Shown in pieces: positions 34,071-46,559 of a stretch of DNA of 64,000 nt. Numbering within the stretch: position 1 is the first letter of the stretch; each line of letters begins with the position of its first letter. Source of the stretch: Hemileia vastatrix (lineage: Eukaryota > Basidiomycota > Pucciniomycetes > Pucciniales > Zaghouaniaceae); the NCBI GenBank assembly GCA_030280995.1, contig JASXTE010000007.1, positions 12,057,001 to 12,121,000 on the forward strand, in the 5' to 3' direction. Under the pieces are notes generated by a model. That model was not told the DNA's origin. It made no database searches and saw nothing but the letters and a program-made list of their open reading frames with translations. The translations under genes were made by a program, and so were the position numbers.

Positions 34071-37000
34071 TTAAGGTTTTGGTTTTAAAGGATATTTCGA
34101 ATGAAAAGATTTTAGGAGTTGAGGAGCGTTAGAAACATTGATGGCTGGTTCCCAGGATGTTTTGTCTGAGTCATTGAGGAAGCCTTCCCATTCCATGAGG
34201 TATTGAAGTTTCCCCTTGCGTATTCTTGAATCAAGGATACGACTTACTTCCACTCTAGATGATCTTCTACTTCGACCGGTTCCGGAGGGGGTTGGTTCTT
34301 GCCCAGGTATATTTCTCGAGCCAGTTCCAGGAGAGATACATGGAAAACAGGGTGAATCGCCTGCCATTTAGGTGGTAACTTGAGTCGAAATGCAGTTTTA
34401 GAGACTTCAGAGTCGATTTCGAACGGTCCCAAGCTCTTTTCAGCCAGTTTCTTTGATGGTCTTGTTGTTCGGATGTTTCGTGCATCAAGCCATACTTTGT
34501 CGCCTGGTTTAAAGGAAGGAGCAGATTGTCGATGTTTGTCGGCCTGTTCCTTGTATCTTCGAATCGCTGATTGCAAATTTGTTTTAAGTTCTTCTTGGAG
34601 TCGTGATATAGTTCGAAGATAATGTTCCGCAGGATGATTAGTTCCTACATGAATTGAGTTGAATTGAGGATGTCGTCCATAAATGGTTTCGAAGGGAGAT
34701 TGTCGTGTCAAAGAATGAGTCGAGTTATTATAAGCAAATTCGGACAATGGTAGCCATGTGGTCCAATCGTCTTGTTGGTAACGGACATTCATTCGAAGAT
34801 ATTTTTCGAGGATTTGGTTAACTCTTTCTGTTTGACCATCGGTTTCAGGGTGATAGGCCGTGGAGAGATTCCTCGTGATATTGAGTTGTCGACACAGTTG
34901 GGTCCAGAATGTGGATACAAACAATGAGCCTCTATCTGAAATAATATCATTTGGTAAGCTGTGTTTAGAAAATACATATTCTAGAAACAATTTTGACAAA
35001 TCTTCTGCTGTAGCAGTAGTAGTGGTTTTAATAAAAATAGACATTTTTGAAAATCTATCTACTATTACTAATATAGCATCAAAATCATTAGAAATAGGAA
35101 GTTGAGAAATGAAATCCATCGATAAAGATTCCCAAGGTTTAGAGGGAATAGGAAGTGGTTGAAGCAACCCATGCTTCCGGTGACGGGGAGCCTTATTCCT
35201 ATTACATTTGTAACAAGCTTTTATATAGGCCTTTATTTCCTTGGTCATACCTGGCCAGAAGAAATCCCTCGCTATTAACTGGTAGGTTTTATCAACCCCA
35301 AAATGACCAGCTAACGGAGAATCATGTTGACTATTGAAAATCCATAATTTTATCTCATTGTTGTCGGGTATGACTACTCTACCTTCGAAGCCTAATAGAC
35401 CTGATTCAATACTAAATCTTTTGGCCACTTGCTTCGAGAGTATTTTGTCTTTTAACCCTAAACAATAATCGTCCTTCGACTGAGCTTCGAGGATGTTGGA
35501 TAGTGGATTTCGAAAAGATTGAATTTTCATCAAATTAAGTTGATGAGTTGTTAACATTGATTCGTTGAAGATTGATTGCACATTTGTTGGGTTCTTGTCA
35601 GCAAATGCGTCCCCCCGCTGTGGGTAAACGTCATCCCGAAGTGACAAGATATCTGGGACAATGCAGTTTTTTCCTGGGCGATAGGAAATAGAGAAAGAAA
35701 ATTCAGACAAAAATTCAGCCCACCTGGCTTGACGCCTGGTTAACACTTTAGAAGACATGAAGTATTTCAAAGCATTATGATCTGTTAAAATTTGAAAAGG
35801 ACTATCTAGGCTGAGAAGAAAAGAACGCCATTTTTTAAGACAATGGATAATAGCTAAAAGCTCTTTGTCATGAATTTCATAATTTAATTCCGCGGCTATG
35901 AGTTTGCGTGACTCAAAAGCAACAGTATGAAACAAATTTGTTTCAGGATTTAATTGGGAGATGACCCCTGCAATAGCATAATCGCTCGCATCTGTCTCAA
36001 CTATTGTCGAGGCAAAAGGATCAAAATGCCGAAGAATTGGGGCTGTGGTGAACGCCGTTTTTAGTGCTTTGAATTCCTTTCGTGCTGTAGAAGTAAAAAC
36101 AAAAGGAATATCTTTTCTAAGAAGAGAAGTAAGATTGGAAATAGTTTTAGAGTAATCTTTAATAAATCTTCTATAGAAGTTTGCAAAACCCAAAAATCCT
36201 TGAAGTGATTTAATGTTTTTGGGCTCAGGCCATTCCAGGATTTTCTGGATTTTTTTATCATCCATGACTAAACCGTCAGTGGACAACGTAAAACCCAAAA
36301 AATCAATTGATTTGAGGTGGAATTCGCATTTATTATGCTTGGCGTAGAGACCATGATCTCGAAGACGATTTAGGACCTGTCGAACATGATGAATATGTTC
36401 ATCCAGTGTTTTCGAGAATATTAAAATATCATCTAAATAGACGACTACAAATTTTTCAACAACATCTTGAAAGATATCATTAACAAAAGTTTGAAAAGTT
36501 GAAGGTGCGTTACATAATCCAAAAGGCATAACTAAATATTCAAAACTACCAAATCTAGTGCGCATTGCAGTCAGTGGTTCAAGACCTTCCGCAATGCAAA
36601 TAAGATTGTAAGCGCCTCTAAGATCAATTTTAGAAAAGAAATTAGCACCATTGAAAAGGGTAAGAAGTAATGACATAGGAGGAACAGGATATGCATTCTT
36701 CTTCGTGACTGTGTTGAGCTTTCTATAGTCAACACACAACCTAAGACTACCGTCCTTCTTTTTTACAAAGAGGACAGGAGAGCCGGTTGGAGATTTACTG
36801 GCTCTGATGAAACCTTTGGCTACATTCTCTGCAATGTAGTCTCGAAGAACTTGAGATTCGTCCTTCGATAAAGAATAGACAGGACCTGCCGGAGGTACTG
36901 GGCCTATTAACTCTATTTGATGGTCGTAGGGTCGATGAGGTGGTAACTTATCGGCCTTGCGGATTGAGAAAACATCGAGGAAATCGTGGTAGATTTCAGG

Positions 37001-37129
37001 TAGAGTTGATTTGATGGCTTCAACGTTTATTTGGTCGTCCTCTTCATCTTCGAGAGAATCTGTCGAGGGGATACCTGTATTGAGAGAGCATAATTCGATT
37101 ACTTCGAGGCAATTTAAATCCTCTTCGAG
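34071..37129 (-). pseudogene. pol: Element E pol: RT, RNase H, integrase, chromodomain (one frameshift)
   Basis: An open frame of 961 codons (37129 to 34247). RT carries the YLDD box (complement of about 36430-36440). RNase H shows TDASDYA and a final ILS motif. Integrase has an HHCC region, then SMDF, ISDRGS and TDGQTER. The frame ends at TAA at 34244; the next frame (34071 to 34243) is the rest of a clear chromodomain (from VSRILDSR, with YLMEWEGF..SDKTSWEPA), so one base is missing at their junction near 34247. Apart from that and the upstream stops the enzymes look intact. Same family as D. Confidence 0.9.
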
Positions 37130-37702
37130 TTAAGTCATCGAGCTAGAAGGGTTAGCCAATTGCTCATTTAAAGAAGGTACAGATGCTTGCAAGTCATCTG
37201 GCAGAGATTTGTCCTCTAGCAGGACGTTGTCAGGCGGGTTGTTTAACTCCCTATTGACCTGCATTGAAGAATCAGAAATATACTTAGAGCGTGGGGCAAT
37301 CAATCCCCTAGTCCAATCAATTTCAGGATTCCAATGCATTAAAAAGTCATGGCCAAGAATGGTATCGTCCATCCTTGGGGCTTCCAAGACTGATAATTCC
37401 CACTCGAAGGGGGGGAAGTTCGGAAAGTTGAAAACCCATAAAACTTTCTTACTTACCCAATATTTGGGTTCCTCTGATTTGACCAAATAGATGGGAGTTC
37501 GATCGATATCTGTAAATGTTAGTTGAAGCTTCTCGGCAAAAGATAAACTAACAAAAGAAATTGAAGCTCCAGAGTCTATAAGACAACTGAAGGGGATGTC
37601 CTCCTTAAAAAGAATGAATCTCAAGTGGTTTAAGGCAACTCCAGTCCTTAAGACATGGAGGTTCTGTGCACTGGGAGAGATAAGATAGTTTGCTTTGCAC
37701 AC
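37130..37702 (-). pseudogene. Element E protease segment, ended by a TAA stop
   Basis: Aspartic protease-like segment with LIDSGAS (complement near 37570-37590), followed by the linker to RT. It ends at TAA (37130-37132), where element D has TCA in the same frame; RT continues in frame right after, so this is a single nonsense change in a gag-pol polyprotein. Confidence 0.8.
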
Positions 37703-38904
37703 AAGTAAACTATCTACTAGTTTTTTGACTTCAAACTAGTACCTTCTCTTTCCTTCAACTTTACACAGTCTTCCAACTTGTGCTTACCCCCACAATACAT
37801 ACATAACCCATTATCTGCTCATCTCTTCCTCTCAGCTTCTTTAAGTTCCCCTTTAGGATCCAGTACTTTGCTGATATCGCCTGGGGTCGAGCCTTTTGGT
37901 TGAAGTTTATCCTTTCCCTTATTGGGTTTGGATTGAGTCGAGGAGGATTGATTTGGTCGTGGGTGTGAAGAAGGTCCCGATTTAAAATTTTGGCCTTGAG
38001 ATTTGTTGGCATATCGACGATTTTGAAGTCGTCCTTGATAAACGCCGTCAAGTTCGAGGGTTCGATCCATTAAGTCCGTTAAAGTAGTCATCTTCTGACC
38101 GTGAAGATTTAATTGATCTAGAATCCTCGAAGGAAGTCCTTTCTTGAAATGATACTTAATGGCAGCATCATTCCAACCTACTTGAGTTTGAAGTGCTCTG
38201 AAGTTCGAGATATATTCAGAAGCTTTACCATTATCACTCATGCGAAGAAAATCAAGTTCAATTTCCGCGTTGTCCGTTTCATTAGGGTCCCCAATCAACG
38301 TAAAAAGTTGGTCCTCGAATTTTTCCCAATTATTGATAAGTAAGTGGGTTTCTGTCGAGGAAAGCATGAGTAGATAAGGTTCAAACCATCATGCTGCTTT
38401 TCCGGCTAGGAATGAAGAAGCGTAAACAACCATTGATCAGTCGCTGTTAAAGGTTTGAGGATCATTATGGAACAGTAGCTTGCAGGTTTGCAAGAAGGGT
38501 CGCAATATGTCGGGGTGATCTCCGTCGAATTTGTCAGGAGATTTCATAGAAGGAGTTTTGAACTTAGATCCCTCTGAAGACGTTGGATTTGAAAGGGTTT
38601 TCATAAAAAGTCTCATGAAATCTTCCAGAGAGTTAGATGGTCCCGGTTCTGAGGATTGGCCAGAAGGGTGATTGGCAGGGGCAGATGGTGCCTCATGCAT
38701 TGTATCCTCTCCTTCTTCTTCATCACTAGAATCCTCAAAATCTTGTGGAATGTCTTCTACAGATTGAACTGAATGTTGCCGTTCCCTAAGGTCGAGTGGT
38801 TCCAAAGAGTGAGTGCGAGAAACAGACCTTGTGGCTGTTGGCCTGCCTCTAGCGCGAGCTCTAGTAGTAGCGCCCGTAGGAGGAGTGCGTTGAACAGGTG
38901 CCAT
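37703..38904 (-). pseudogene. Element E gag, two nonsense mutations
   Basis: ATG at 38904 (MAPVQRTPP). Arg/Thr/Pro-rich N-terminus, acidic stretch (DSSDEEEGED), then a capsid domain with SPDKFDGDHPD. TGA near 38437 and TGA near 37819 interrupt it, both at positions where D has CAA. The knuckle C-x2-C-x3-H-x4-C follows near 37750-37800. Start chosen because D has the same ATG and N-terminus. Confidence 0.85.
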
Positions 38905-38975
38905 TTAAATTTTTCGAAACACCTAAAAGGACGTAGTAGTGCAAAGAATGAGAACTACGGAGAATTAAATTATAC

Positions 38976-39751
38976 TGTCCCCGGACGACCTACGCACAAG
39001 GTCGAGGATGTTCCTGTAAGTGAGATGAGGGATTTTAGAAACTTCTTCGAAGCACAGAGGAATGATTCGAGGAAATGATTCGAAGGTCACTCGAAGTAAT
39101 AGCTATAGGTTCGAGGTTCGATCGAGAAGAATTACAAACTAGTTCCAAGGTAATAATAATTCTTAAAATCTCACAAAGGGTTGGTAACTCAATAATCAAA
39201 GATTTAGGATTTAGAAATGAATATTTGAGGAGGTAAAAGAAAGATACAATAACAATGATTTAACTTTTAAGGATTTACCACTATTAATGTAAATACGATA
39301 TTATAATTTAATTCTAAGGAATATTGAACCAAATACCCAACTCCTTTTATATCCTTTGTTCCTCCTCGCATTGACCTCCCTTCCATTGCAGCATTCCCAT
39401 TCCATTGACCATTACTAACATACACTTAGACCCTCTCTACTAAATATCCGTTCATGCTCAATTTGCCCCTTTTAATTAATTAACAAAACTTTAATGGAAA
39501 AAAAACTACTACTATACTATTTCATTTATCCTAGCGCTGTGCGTTGCTTATTGAAAAGGACTAAGGTACCCTATTGGGAGATTGACTAATTTAGATTTAG
39601 AGTTTAGGCTAGCGCAGTTAAATAGCAGTACACAAAGGAAAATCGCAGTTGCTATGGAGAATTGCTTTCTGCGCTCCGAGTATATATTTAGGACTCGATA
39701 TTATTGATTTATTGAGTTAATTTCGCTTTGAGTGTCACGTGGCGCATGACA
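38976..39751 (-). repeat. 5' LTR of element E
   Basis: Right-hand LTR, 776 bp, same length as the left copy. The inner junction before GTATAATTTAATTC (minus strand) equals that of element D. Confidence 0.9.
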
Positions 39752-40566
39752 ATATAAAAGACTTATTCAGTACTAAAAAATATGATTTTTAACTTATTTG
39801 TTAGATGTTACAAAGGTGATTCCAAAGAATTTAGAATAATAGCCCAAACACTTCATCCTTATATACCCATAAATACCTGGTGTCCACCCCTTGTTTCCCA
39901 GACCCTTTACACTTTTATCACAGGCCATTACAGCACTCTGAGAGCACTCATCTCCTTATGGCATCTACTTCAAGAAGTCTTGCAGAACTAGTAACCAAAG
40001 GACTCTCCCTTCACAAAAGAAGAACCATGTCACAGACCAAAATATAAGAATAACACAGGATAATCCATCAAAATATAGAAATAACTCAAAAACAGAATAT
40101 ATGTGTGTTATTCTTTAAATAAACCACTAAAAAAGGAAAGAGAAGAGCCAAAAAAATTCTAACTAAATAAGGGAGATAAACAGTAGAAATTAAAGCACTA
40201 ATAACAATTTTCCCCATTATATATACCATTTGAAAATATCTAATATAGCCTTTAAACCCATAAAGAAATCAAAAAAGGATGTGGAATGTGAGTTAACTAA
40301 CTTAAGAGTCTTGAAATGCGCATGTACCAGTAAATCCTTGGCTTATTTAGTGAATTCATAAAATTTTAGGCATGATTTTGTATTGTGGGTGTTGATCTTG
40401 AGGTTGATGTACTTTTAAGTGCATATAATGAGGTCAGTGCATGTGTAATGAAATTAGGATACAAAATGAGTGCCACTTGATTATTTTAGAGTTATTAAAA
40501 ATATAGTGCATATATCTTAGTGAGTAATAAGTGTGAAATTACTAAATTTTTAATTAATGAAGATAT

Positions 40567-40779
40567 CACCAGAAAAAAAACATGGGCATGTGATATCAGG
40601 TGCCAATCCCTTTCTTTCACTTAACTCAATTTCAGCTCAGCTGTAATTCTTCTGGAAATAATGTGCACTGAACAATGAGCACACTAGATCACACAAAATC
40701 AAATAAAATTTACTCTTAAATCAAAACTGAATATAGGTATAGGTACCTGCTGGCAGGTGCCACTTAATTTTTTGTGGTG
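40567..40779. mobile_element. CACTA-like MITE, family 2, copy 1
   Basis: 213 bp, CACCAGAAAA...TTTGTGGTG, flanked by TAT on both sides. Inverted ends carry CACCTG/CAGGTG-type motifs (ATCAGGTGCC, CTGGCAGGTGCC). Inserted in solo LTR F4. Confidence 0.85.
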
Positions 40780-41299
40780 TATGCACATGGGACAAATGCA
40801 GGCAGGATAAGGCCAACACACATAAGCCAATTTTAGCATAAAAAATTGATTTTTAGAAGTCTTATTTTAAGAATAAAAAGTAGACTAAAAATTGCACTAA
40901 TTAAGGTAAATTGATCTGTCAAAGCACATTTTTAATATTATTAAATTTATTTCATATATCAAGCTTTTAAGTGATTTAAAGCACATTTTTCAATTATTTC
41001 ACTATAATAATAAAAAAGAGAGCTTAAGAACACTTAATGAATGATGTGCCATTAATTCCAAGGTACTTAAGAGTAGCTTATATTATTCCCCCTTAATATC
41101 AAGTACATAAGACATATAAAGGTTGGGTATATGCATGTATAAAGGTAATTGTTTGGAATATACTGTAGTATATGACTTATTTCACTTATGTTTACTTATT
41201 ATATATACTTTAGATTTCTTCTCATGCCTATTGCATATGACTAGAATATTTTATATGCTTAGTTTACTCATTTCTGGGTATATCCAGGCTGACACATAC

Positions 41300-41708
41300 T
41301 CATATACATAACATATATATATAAACTATCACACTAAGAAGAGTTAGGAAGTTAAATGATAAATATATAGAGCCACAATCTTGAAAAAAAAATGATTGAA
41401 AACCCATGAGAGAAGAAGAGATATTTTTTAAGAATTTTTTAGTATTAAATTTAAGGCTGGAAAAAATAAATGACATATGGAAGATATAATATAGAGAATG
41501 TAGGATAAGTTAATTTGGGATAATTCTATTAAGATTAATATGTAAAATATGTTTGATATTTGTTTTATTCCACTACTTCTATTCATTTCTTACCAAGAAA
41601 ATTAGATCATAGCTTGAATTATTTTATAAGCTTAACAATAATTCTCTAGATTCCACATTTTTTGCTTCTCAAGTTTGTATCATCACTCTCATTATCATAC
41701 TGGGTTTC
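41300..41708. other. Spacer between solo LTRs F4 and F3
   Basis: AT-rich, no recognised gene or repeat end. Confidence 0.4.
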
Positions 41709-43211
41709 TGTAAGGCTAAGATCAACTAAAAGGACGTGAACTAGCTTGAAAAGTATTTTTCTAGAAGATTTATATGGTCCTATATGAATACTGTAGTATA
41801 AATCCAACAAATAGTAAAATATAATTCAAAATAAAGGTGTCAGTAATATAATTCTCACTAATTTTATATATGGCTTAAAATCTTTTTAGTTGGTAGAAAA
41901 ATGGAGTTTAATAATTCAGATACTACTTAAAAGACTTATAAAAGTACTAATTTATTTTTATTGTAATTGATTTGGTTATATGGTGTAAATTGTAATGATA
42001 AAGAATGTAGAAACAAGACCCAAAAACCTCCTCCTTTTATACGCACTGAGTTCCCCAATGAATCCCTTGATGTACCACTCCAATACACAGTTAATAACGC
42101 CTCAAACCAACTAATAGACATGTCCATCAATATCCCCAGTACCCCATAACATAATTAGAAGAGTAACAACTGCCAAAATCCTGTAATAATAAGGAAAATC
42201 CATCAAAATTAAAGAATAAGATGAAAAGAGAGTATATGCATATTAAACAATAATATAAAAGACTAAAGAGGGAATTTTTAAGTGTAATAATAGCTTAATA
42301 ATAAGGGGGATTCACTGTAGAAATTATGGGGCTAATCCTGACATTATACTATGTGAAATTCCCATTCAAAAATGACCAATATTGACTGAGAAACCACCCA
42401 GAAACTCAAAAAAGAGTGTGAGATGTGGGGTAACTACATGCAGTCCTTGGCAGGCACTTGCATGGGTAAATCCTTGACTAAATTTAGGCAAATTTAAGCG
42501 TGGTGATGAAATAAGATGCCAAGAATGAGGTTATTAATGAAATTAGTGCATATAAAGAGGGTCAATGCATTATTAATTAAGCTAGGACACTAAATAAGCG
42601 CCTCTCGCCTATTTTAGCGTGTTTCCCCACAGCGGGCATAGAATGTGGGGTAATTATAGTGTGAAAAAGCTAACTTTGCTAAAAATGAAGCTATTCACAC
42701 GGGAAAAAAGCAGGCAGTATGTGGACAGTACACAGAAGCCATTTCTGGCATAAAAAACACCAAATTTGAAAAGTGTTATTTTTATGCCTTTAAGTAGCCA
42801 AATCAATAGTCCTAAATGAGACAAATTGATCTGTCAAAGAGCAATTTTGATATTCTCAAATTTATGGCGCATATAGTCAACTTTTAAGTGAAATAAAGCA
42901 CATTTCTTGTTTTTTGCATAAAACAGTGAAAATAACAGCTTTAAGTGTACTTAAAAATTATGTAGCCTTATACTTAAGGCTCTTAAGATTACCCTAACAT
43001 ATCCCAACTTAATATTAAGTACATAAGACTTATAAAAGGTAGATATATGCATGTATATAAGGTGTTATACTGGCATTTTTTGTGTATTATCATAATTTTA
43101 CTTATGTATATTGTTTTGTGTACTCTCAATTATTATTCTCATGTATAGTTCATGTGTTTAACATAACTTATAAGTACTTTTTACTCAGTCCTGGGGATAT
43201 ACAGGCTGACA
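41709..43211 (-). mobile_element. Solo LTR F3
   Basis: 1,503 bp, minus orientation, TGTCAGCCTG (at 43211) to its other end at 41709, flanked by GTTTC (41704-41708 and 43212-43216). A TATAAAAG box on the minus strand lies at 42034-42041. Confidence 0.88.
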
Positions 43212-43522
43212 GTTTCAATTTATATTACCTTTGATAATTTGATACATTGAAAGCCTTTTTCTTTTATGAATAAAACATGATAATATTTTGTTTCTTCACT
43301 TGTGAGGATTCTAACATGTGTTTAAACATTTCTGTCATCTGTTTCTATTACAAAGTCAGGTTGATGAGACTTAGATTTTTTTTCCTCCGCACATTTGAAA
43401 ATTTAAACTTGACCACAAGAATCTACTATAGAACAATCAGATTAGAAGGTGTCCCTCAGGTAAATTTTCAACTTTTTTCATTTCCTTGAAATTTTTTTTC
43501 AGAGATTAATGGAAATTTTTAT

Positions 43523-43782
43523 CACTACGCAATATAGGGGGTGGACTTGCTAGCAAGTCCCCAACCTGAACTCAGACTGAACTCAGATGGAACTCAGACT
43601 GAACTCAGACTGAACTCATACTGAACTCTACTTGAAGACCCACAAAAACTGTTATGCTGAGTGGTGTTCATCCCTGATTGTATGGTTCCTTTGTCAATAG
43701 CTCAATGTGTGTTCAATCTGTGGTGAATTTGAGTCCAAGGTTGCGGACTTGCTAACAAGTCCGCCCCCCGTATTGCGCGGTG
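43523..43782. mobile_element. CACTA-like MITE, family 1, copy 1
   Basis: 260 bp, CACTACGCAATAT...GTATTGCGCGGTG with TAT on both sides. GGACTTGCTAGCAAGTCC-type palindromes lie just inside each end. Six or so tandem ACTGAACTCAG units fill the left half. Confidence 0.88.
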
Positions 43783-43785
43783 TAT

Positions 43786-44453
43786 GTAATATTGGAAAAA
43801 TGAAGCCTAAGTGTGTAAGAAAGTAAGAGTAAAACAGATATTTCTTAAAGAATTTTTCTTAAAAAATGATAGAAAGAGTGATATGATTTTATTCACTTTT
43901 TTACTATGTTTTCATAGCTTATTTTTACATTTGAAAGCTCTCCAGAGGATTTTTGAAGCCAGTAGAAAGCTATTAATGTATTATTGAGCTAGAAAGAATT
44001 TTTTTATTACTACTATGAGGAAATGAAACTGATATTTACAGCAAAAAAATATCAGAAAATTAATATTGACAGCTGCTACCTGGTACCAATCTATAAATTT
44101 GTATGAAAAATGAAAGAAAATTTGAGGCCTTTTTGCATAATTTTTTAAAGTTCCTGAATTTAGGATTAAAGCCTTGATAGAAAAATAAGTTGATAATCAC
44201 ATAAAATATATAGATTTTCTATTTAAAAGATTCAAAGTTTTCTGAAAAAGAACCACAAACCTTTTTTTATCTGCTTCAACTCAGTCTTATTTGAAGCTTA
44301 CACATTCAGCTCTTATTAAATTAACCACTGAAGCTTAACACAGCCACAGATAACACTAAATTTTAATTACAAGTTTGAGATAGAATCCTGATTGATGTTT
44401 CCATTTTTTTGTATGAAGAAAACAGTAACTAAATAGCTTAGGTTTATTAAGGC
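43786..44453. other. Spacer between MITE family 1 copy 1 and solo LTR F2
   Basis: AT-rich; no coding pattern recognised. It may belong to the older sequence that F2 entered. Confidence 0.35.
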
Positions 44454-44458
44454 CTAGT

Positions 44459-45933
44459 TTTCAGCCTGAGTATTCCCAAGACTGAGTAAAAATTGCTTAT
44501 AAATTATGTTAAAAACATGTAGTATACATGGGAACAATAAATAAAGGTACACAATTTGTATACATAGGTGAAATTAATGATTAAATACAATATATGCCAT
44601 TATAATACCTTTTATACACCCATATATCTACCTTTTATAGGTTTTATGTACTTAATATTAAGCTGTAATATGTCAGAAAAATCTTGATAACCCTAAACAT
44701 AAGGTTACATTATTTTTAAGTAGACTTAAAGCTTTTGTTTTCATTGTTTTATGGAAAAAACAAGAAATGCACTTTAAATCACTTAAAAGTTGAATATATG
44801 CACTATAAACTTAATAATATTAATAATGTGCCTTTAAAGATCAATTTTTCTTAATCAGAACTATTTATTTGACTATTAAAATTTAACACTTTTAAAATTT
44901 GGTGTTTTGTATGCCAGAAATGGCTTCCATGTACTGGCCACATACTGACTGCCTTTTTCCCATGTGAATAGCTTCATTTTTAGAAAATTTAGAATTTTCA
45001 CACTATAATTACTCCACACTATACACCTACTATGGGAAAACATACTAAAATAGGCAACAGGCTCTTATTTAGTGTCCTAATTTAATTATTAGTGCATTGG
45101 CCTCATTATATGCACTGATTGCATTAAAAACCTCAAGGTTGGTGCCTTTAATTCACTACCATGCTTAAATTCACCCATATAGTCAAGTATTTACCTGTGC
45201 AAGCACCTTCCAAGAGACTGCATTCAGTCAACCCACATCTCACATCCTTTTTTGGGTTTCTCAGTGGTTTCTCAGTCAATATTGGTTATAATTTTATGGG
45301 GATTTCACATAGTAATTTGGAATAATTAGCCCAATAATTTTTCCTGTTAACTCCCCTTAATATTTTTTTATATTAAGTGTTATTCTTTTTTCTTTTATTT
45401 TAAGATATTACATGCATATACTCTCTTTTTTGCTTATTCATTTATTTTGATGTATTATCCCTATTACTCCAGAATTTTGGTAGGTAATATCATTCTAATG
45501 GTGTTATTTATCATTCCTTATATTGTTAGGAAGGTTTATTAGCTATATTGAGGTGTCATTGGCAATTTATAGGGTTATTAAATCAGTGGAAAACATTGGA
45601 TAATTATTGGGTATAAAAGGAGGGGGTTTTTGGTCTTATTTTCTACATTCCTTATTATTACAATTACAAAATATAACCAATACAATTACAATACATCTCA
45701 TTAGTACTTTTAAAGTCTATAAATTGTTTTTGAATTATATATTCTATTTTTATACCAACCATAAATTGTAAACCATTTATCATTAGTGAGATTAAATTAC
45801 TGAGACCCTTATATTGAGTTATTTTAATACTGATTGGATTCGTACTAAAGTATTTAGATAGAACCATCAAAATCTTCTAGAAAACTGACTATTCAAGATA
45901 TTTCACTTCTCTGTACTTGAGCTCAGTCTGACA
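44459..45933 (+). mobile_element. Solo LTR F2
   Basis: 1,475 bp, TTTCAGCCTGAG...AGTCTGACA; flanks CTAGT and CTAGA (4 of 5 match). TATAAAAG at 45612-45619 precedes GAGGGGGTTTTTGG, as in F1. Confidence 0.82.
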
Positions 45934-45938
45934 CTAGA

Positions 45939-46559
45939 AGTCACAATGTGGAAAATGTAGAATATTCCACACTTTAAAGGGAAAATAGATAAGGTAGGTG
46001 GATTGAAATTTTATTATCTATCAAATGAGGCAACAGGGAAAAATAAAAATTAAAATAAGGTGTGGAAAAAGTGGAACACTGGCATTCATAAAATTGTATC
46101 ATGGTTTTAAGTCACTTGAAGTAAATTTACATAACCTTTCAATTTAAGACATATTAAAAAGTACAGGAAATTTACTTCTTGTGACTTTAAAAAAACTTGC
46201 CACATTTTATGTATTTATATTAAACTTTTAAAGACTATTTTTGGTACTTTGGTTAATGTTTTAAAAAAACTGATTATTTATTTAATTATTTATCTGGTGT
46301 CAGAAATTGAAAGCAAATACATCCCAACTCAATGAGAATCTTATTATTTTCTCTCCCATTTTTACCATTAATTTTATACATTTAAACTTAGACACATATA
46401 TCTGAGCTCTATGATGTTCTTAGATGATAAGTTAGAGATATTTCAATAGTAATGGTGGTGATATATATACCAATAACTAGATTATATGTTCCCTATTTAT
46501 TTTCTTCTCTTAATAAATAATCAATCATATATTAACTTATATTGCTTTGCAGAAAAAAT
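45939..46559. other. Spacer upstream of the copia relic
   Basis: AT-rich; possibly the decayed 5' end of the copia element, but I cannot align an LTR. Confidence 0.35.

Larger units (their letters stand above)
31284..39751 (-). mobile_element. Chromovirus E, complete Ty3/gypsy element
   Basis: Two 776-bp LTRs, 31284-32059 and 38976-39751, both TGTC...TGACA, with about ten mismatches by eye. ATATA target duplications lie at 31279-31283 and 39752-39756. Gag-pol runs leftward from 38904 to 34071. About 2 kb lies between pol and the 3' LTR and holds an antisense gene. Rich in TCGA, unlike its relative D. Confidence 0.93.
31067..41294 (-). mobile_element. Solo LTR F4, split by element E and a MITE
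   Basis: The two halves are 31067-31283 and 39757-41294. The outer ends are flanked by CATAC (31062-31066 and 41295-41299). The minus strand starts TGTCAGCCTGGATATACCC at 41294. Without the nested elements it is about 1.54 kb. Confidence 0.85.

Noticed and set aside
39782..39991. 69-codon frame next to element E as a gene
   Set aside because: It lies antisense inside solo LTR F4 and shows no known domain.
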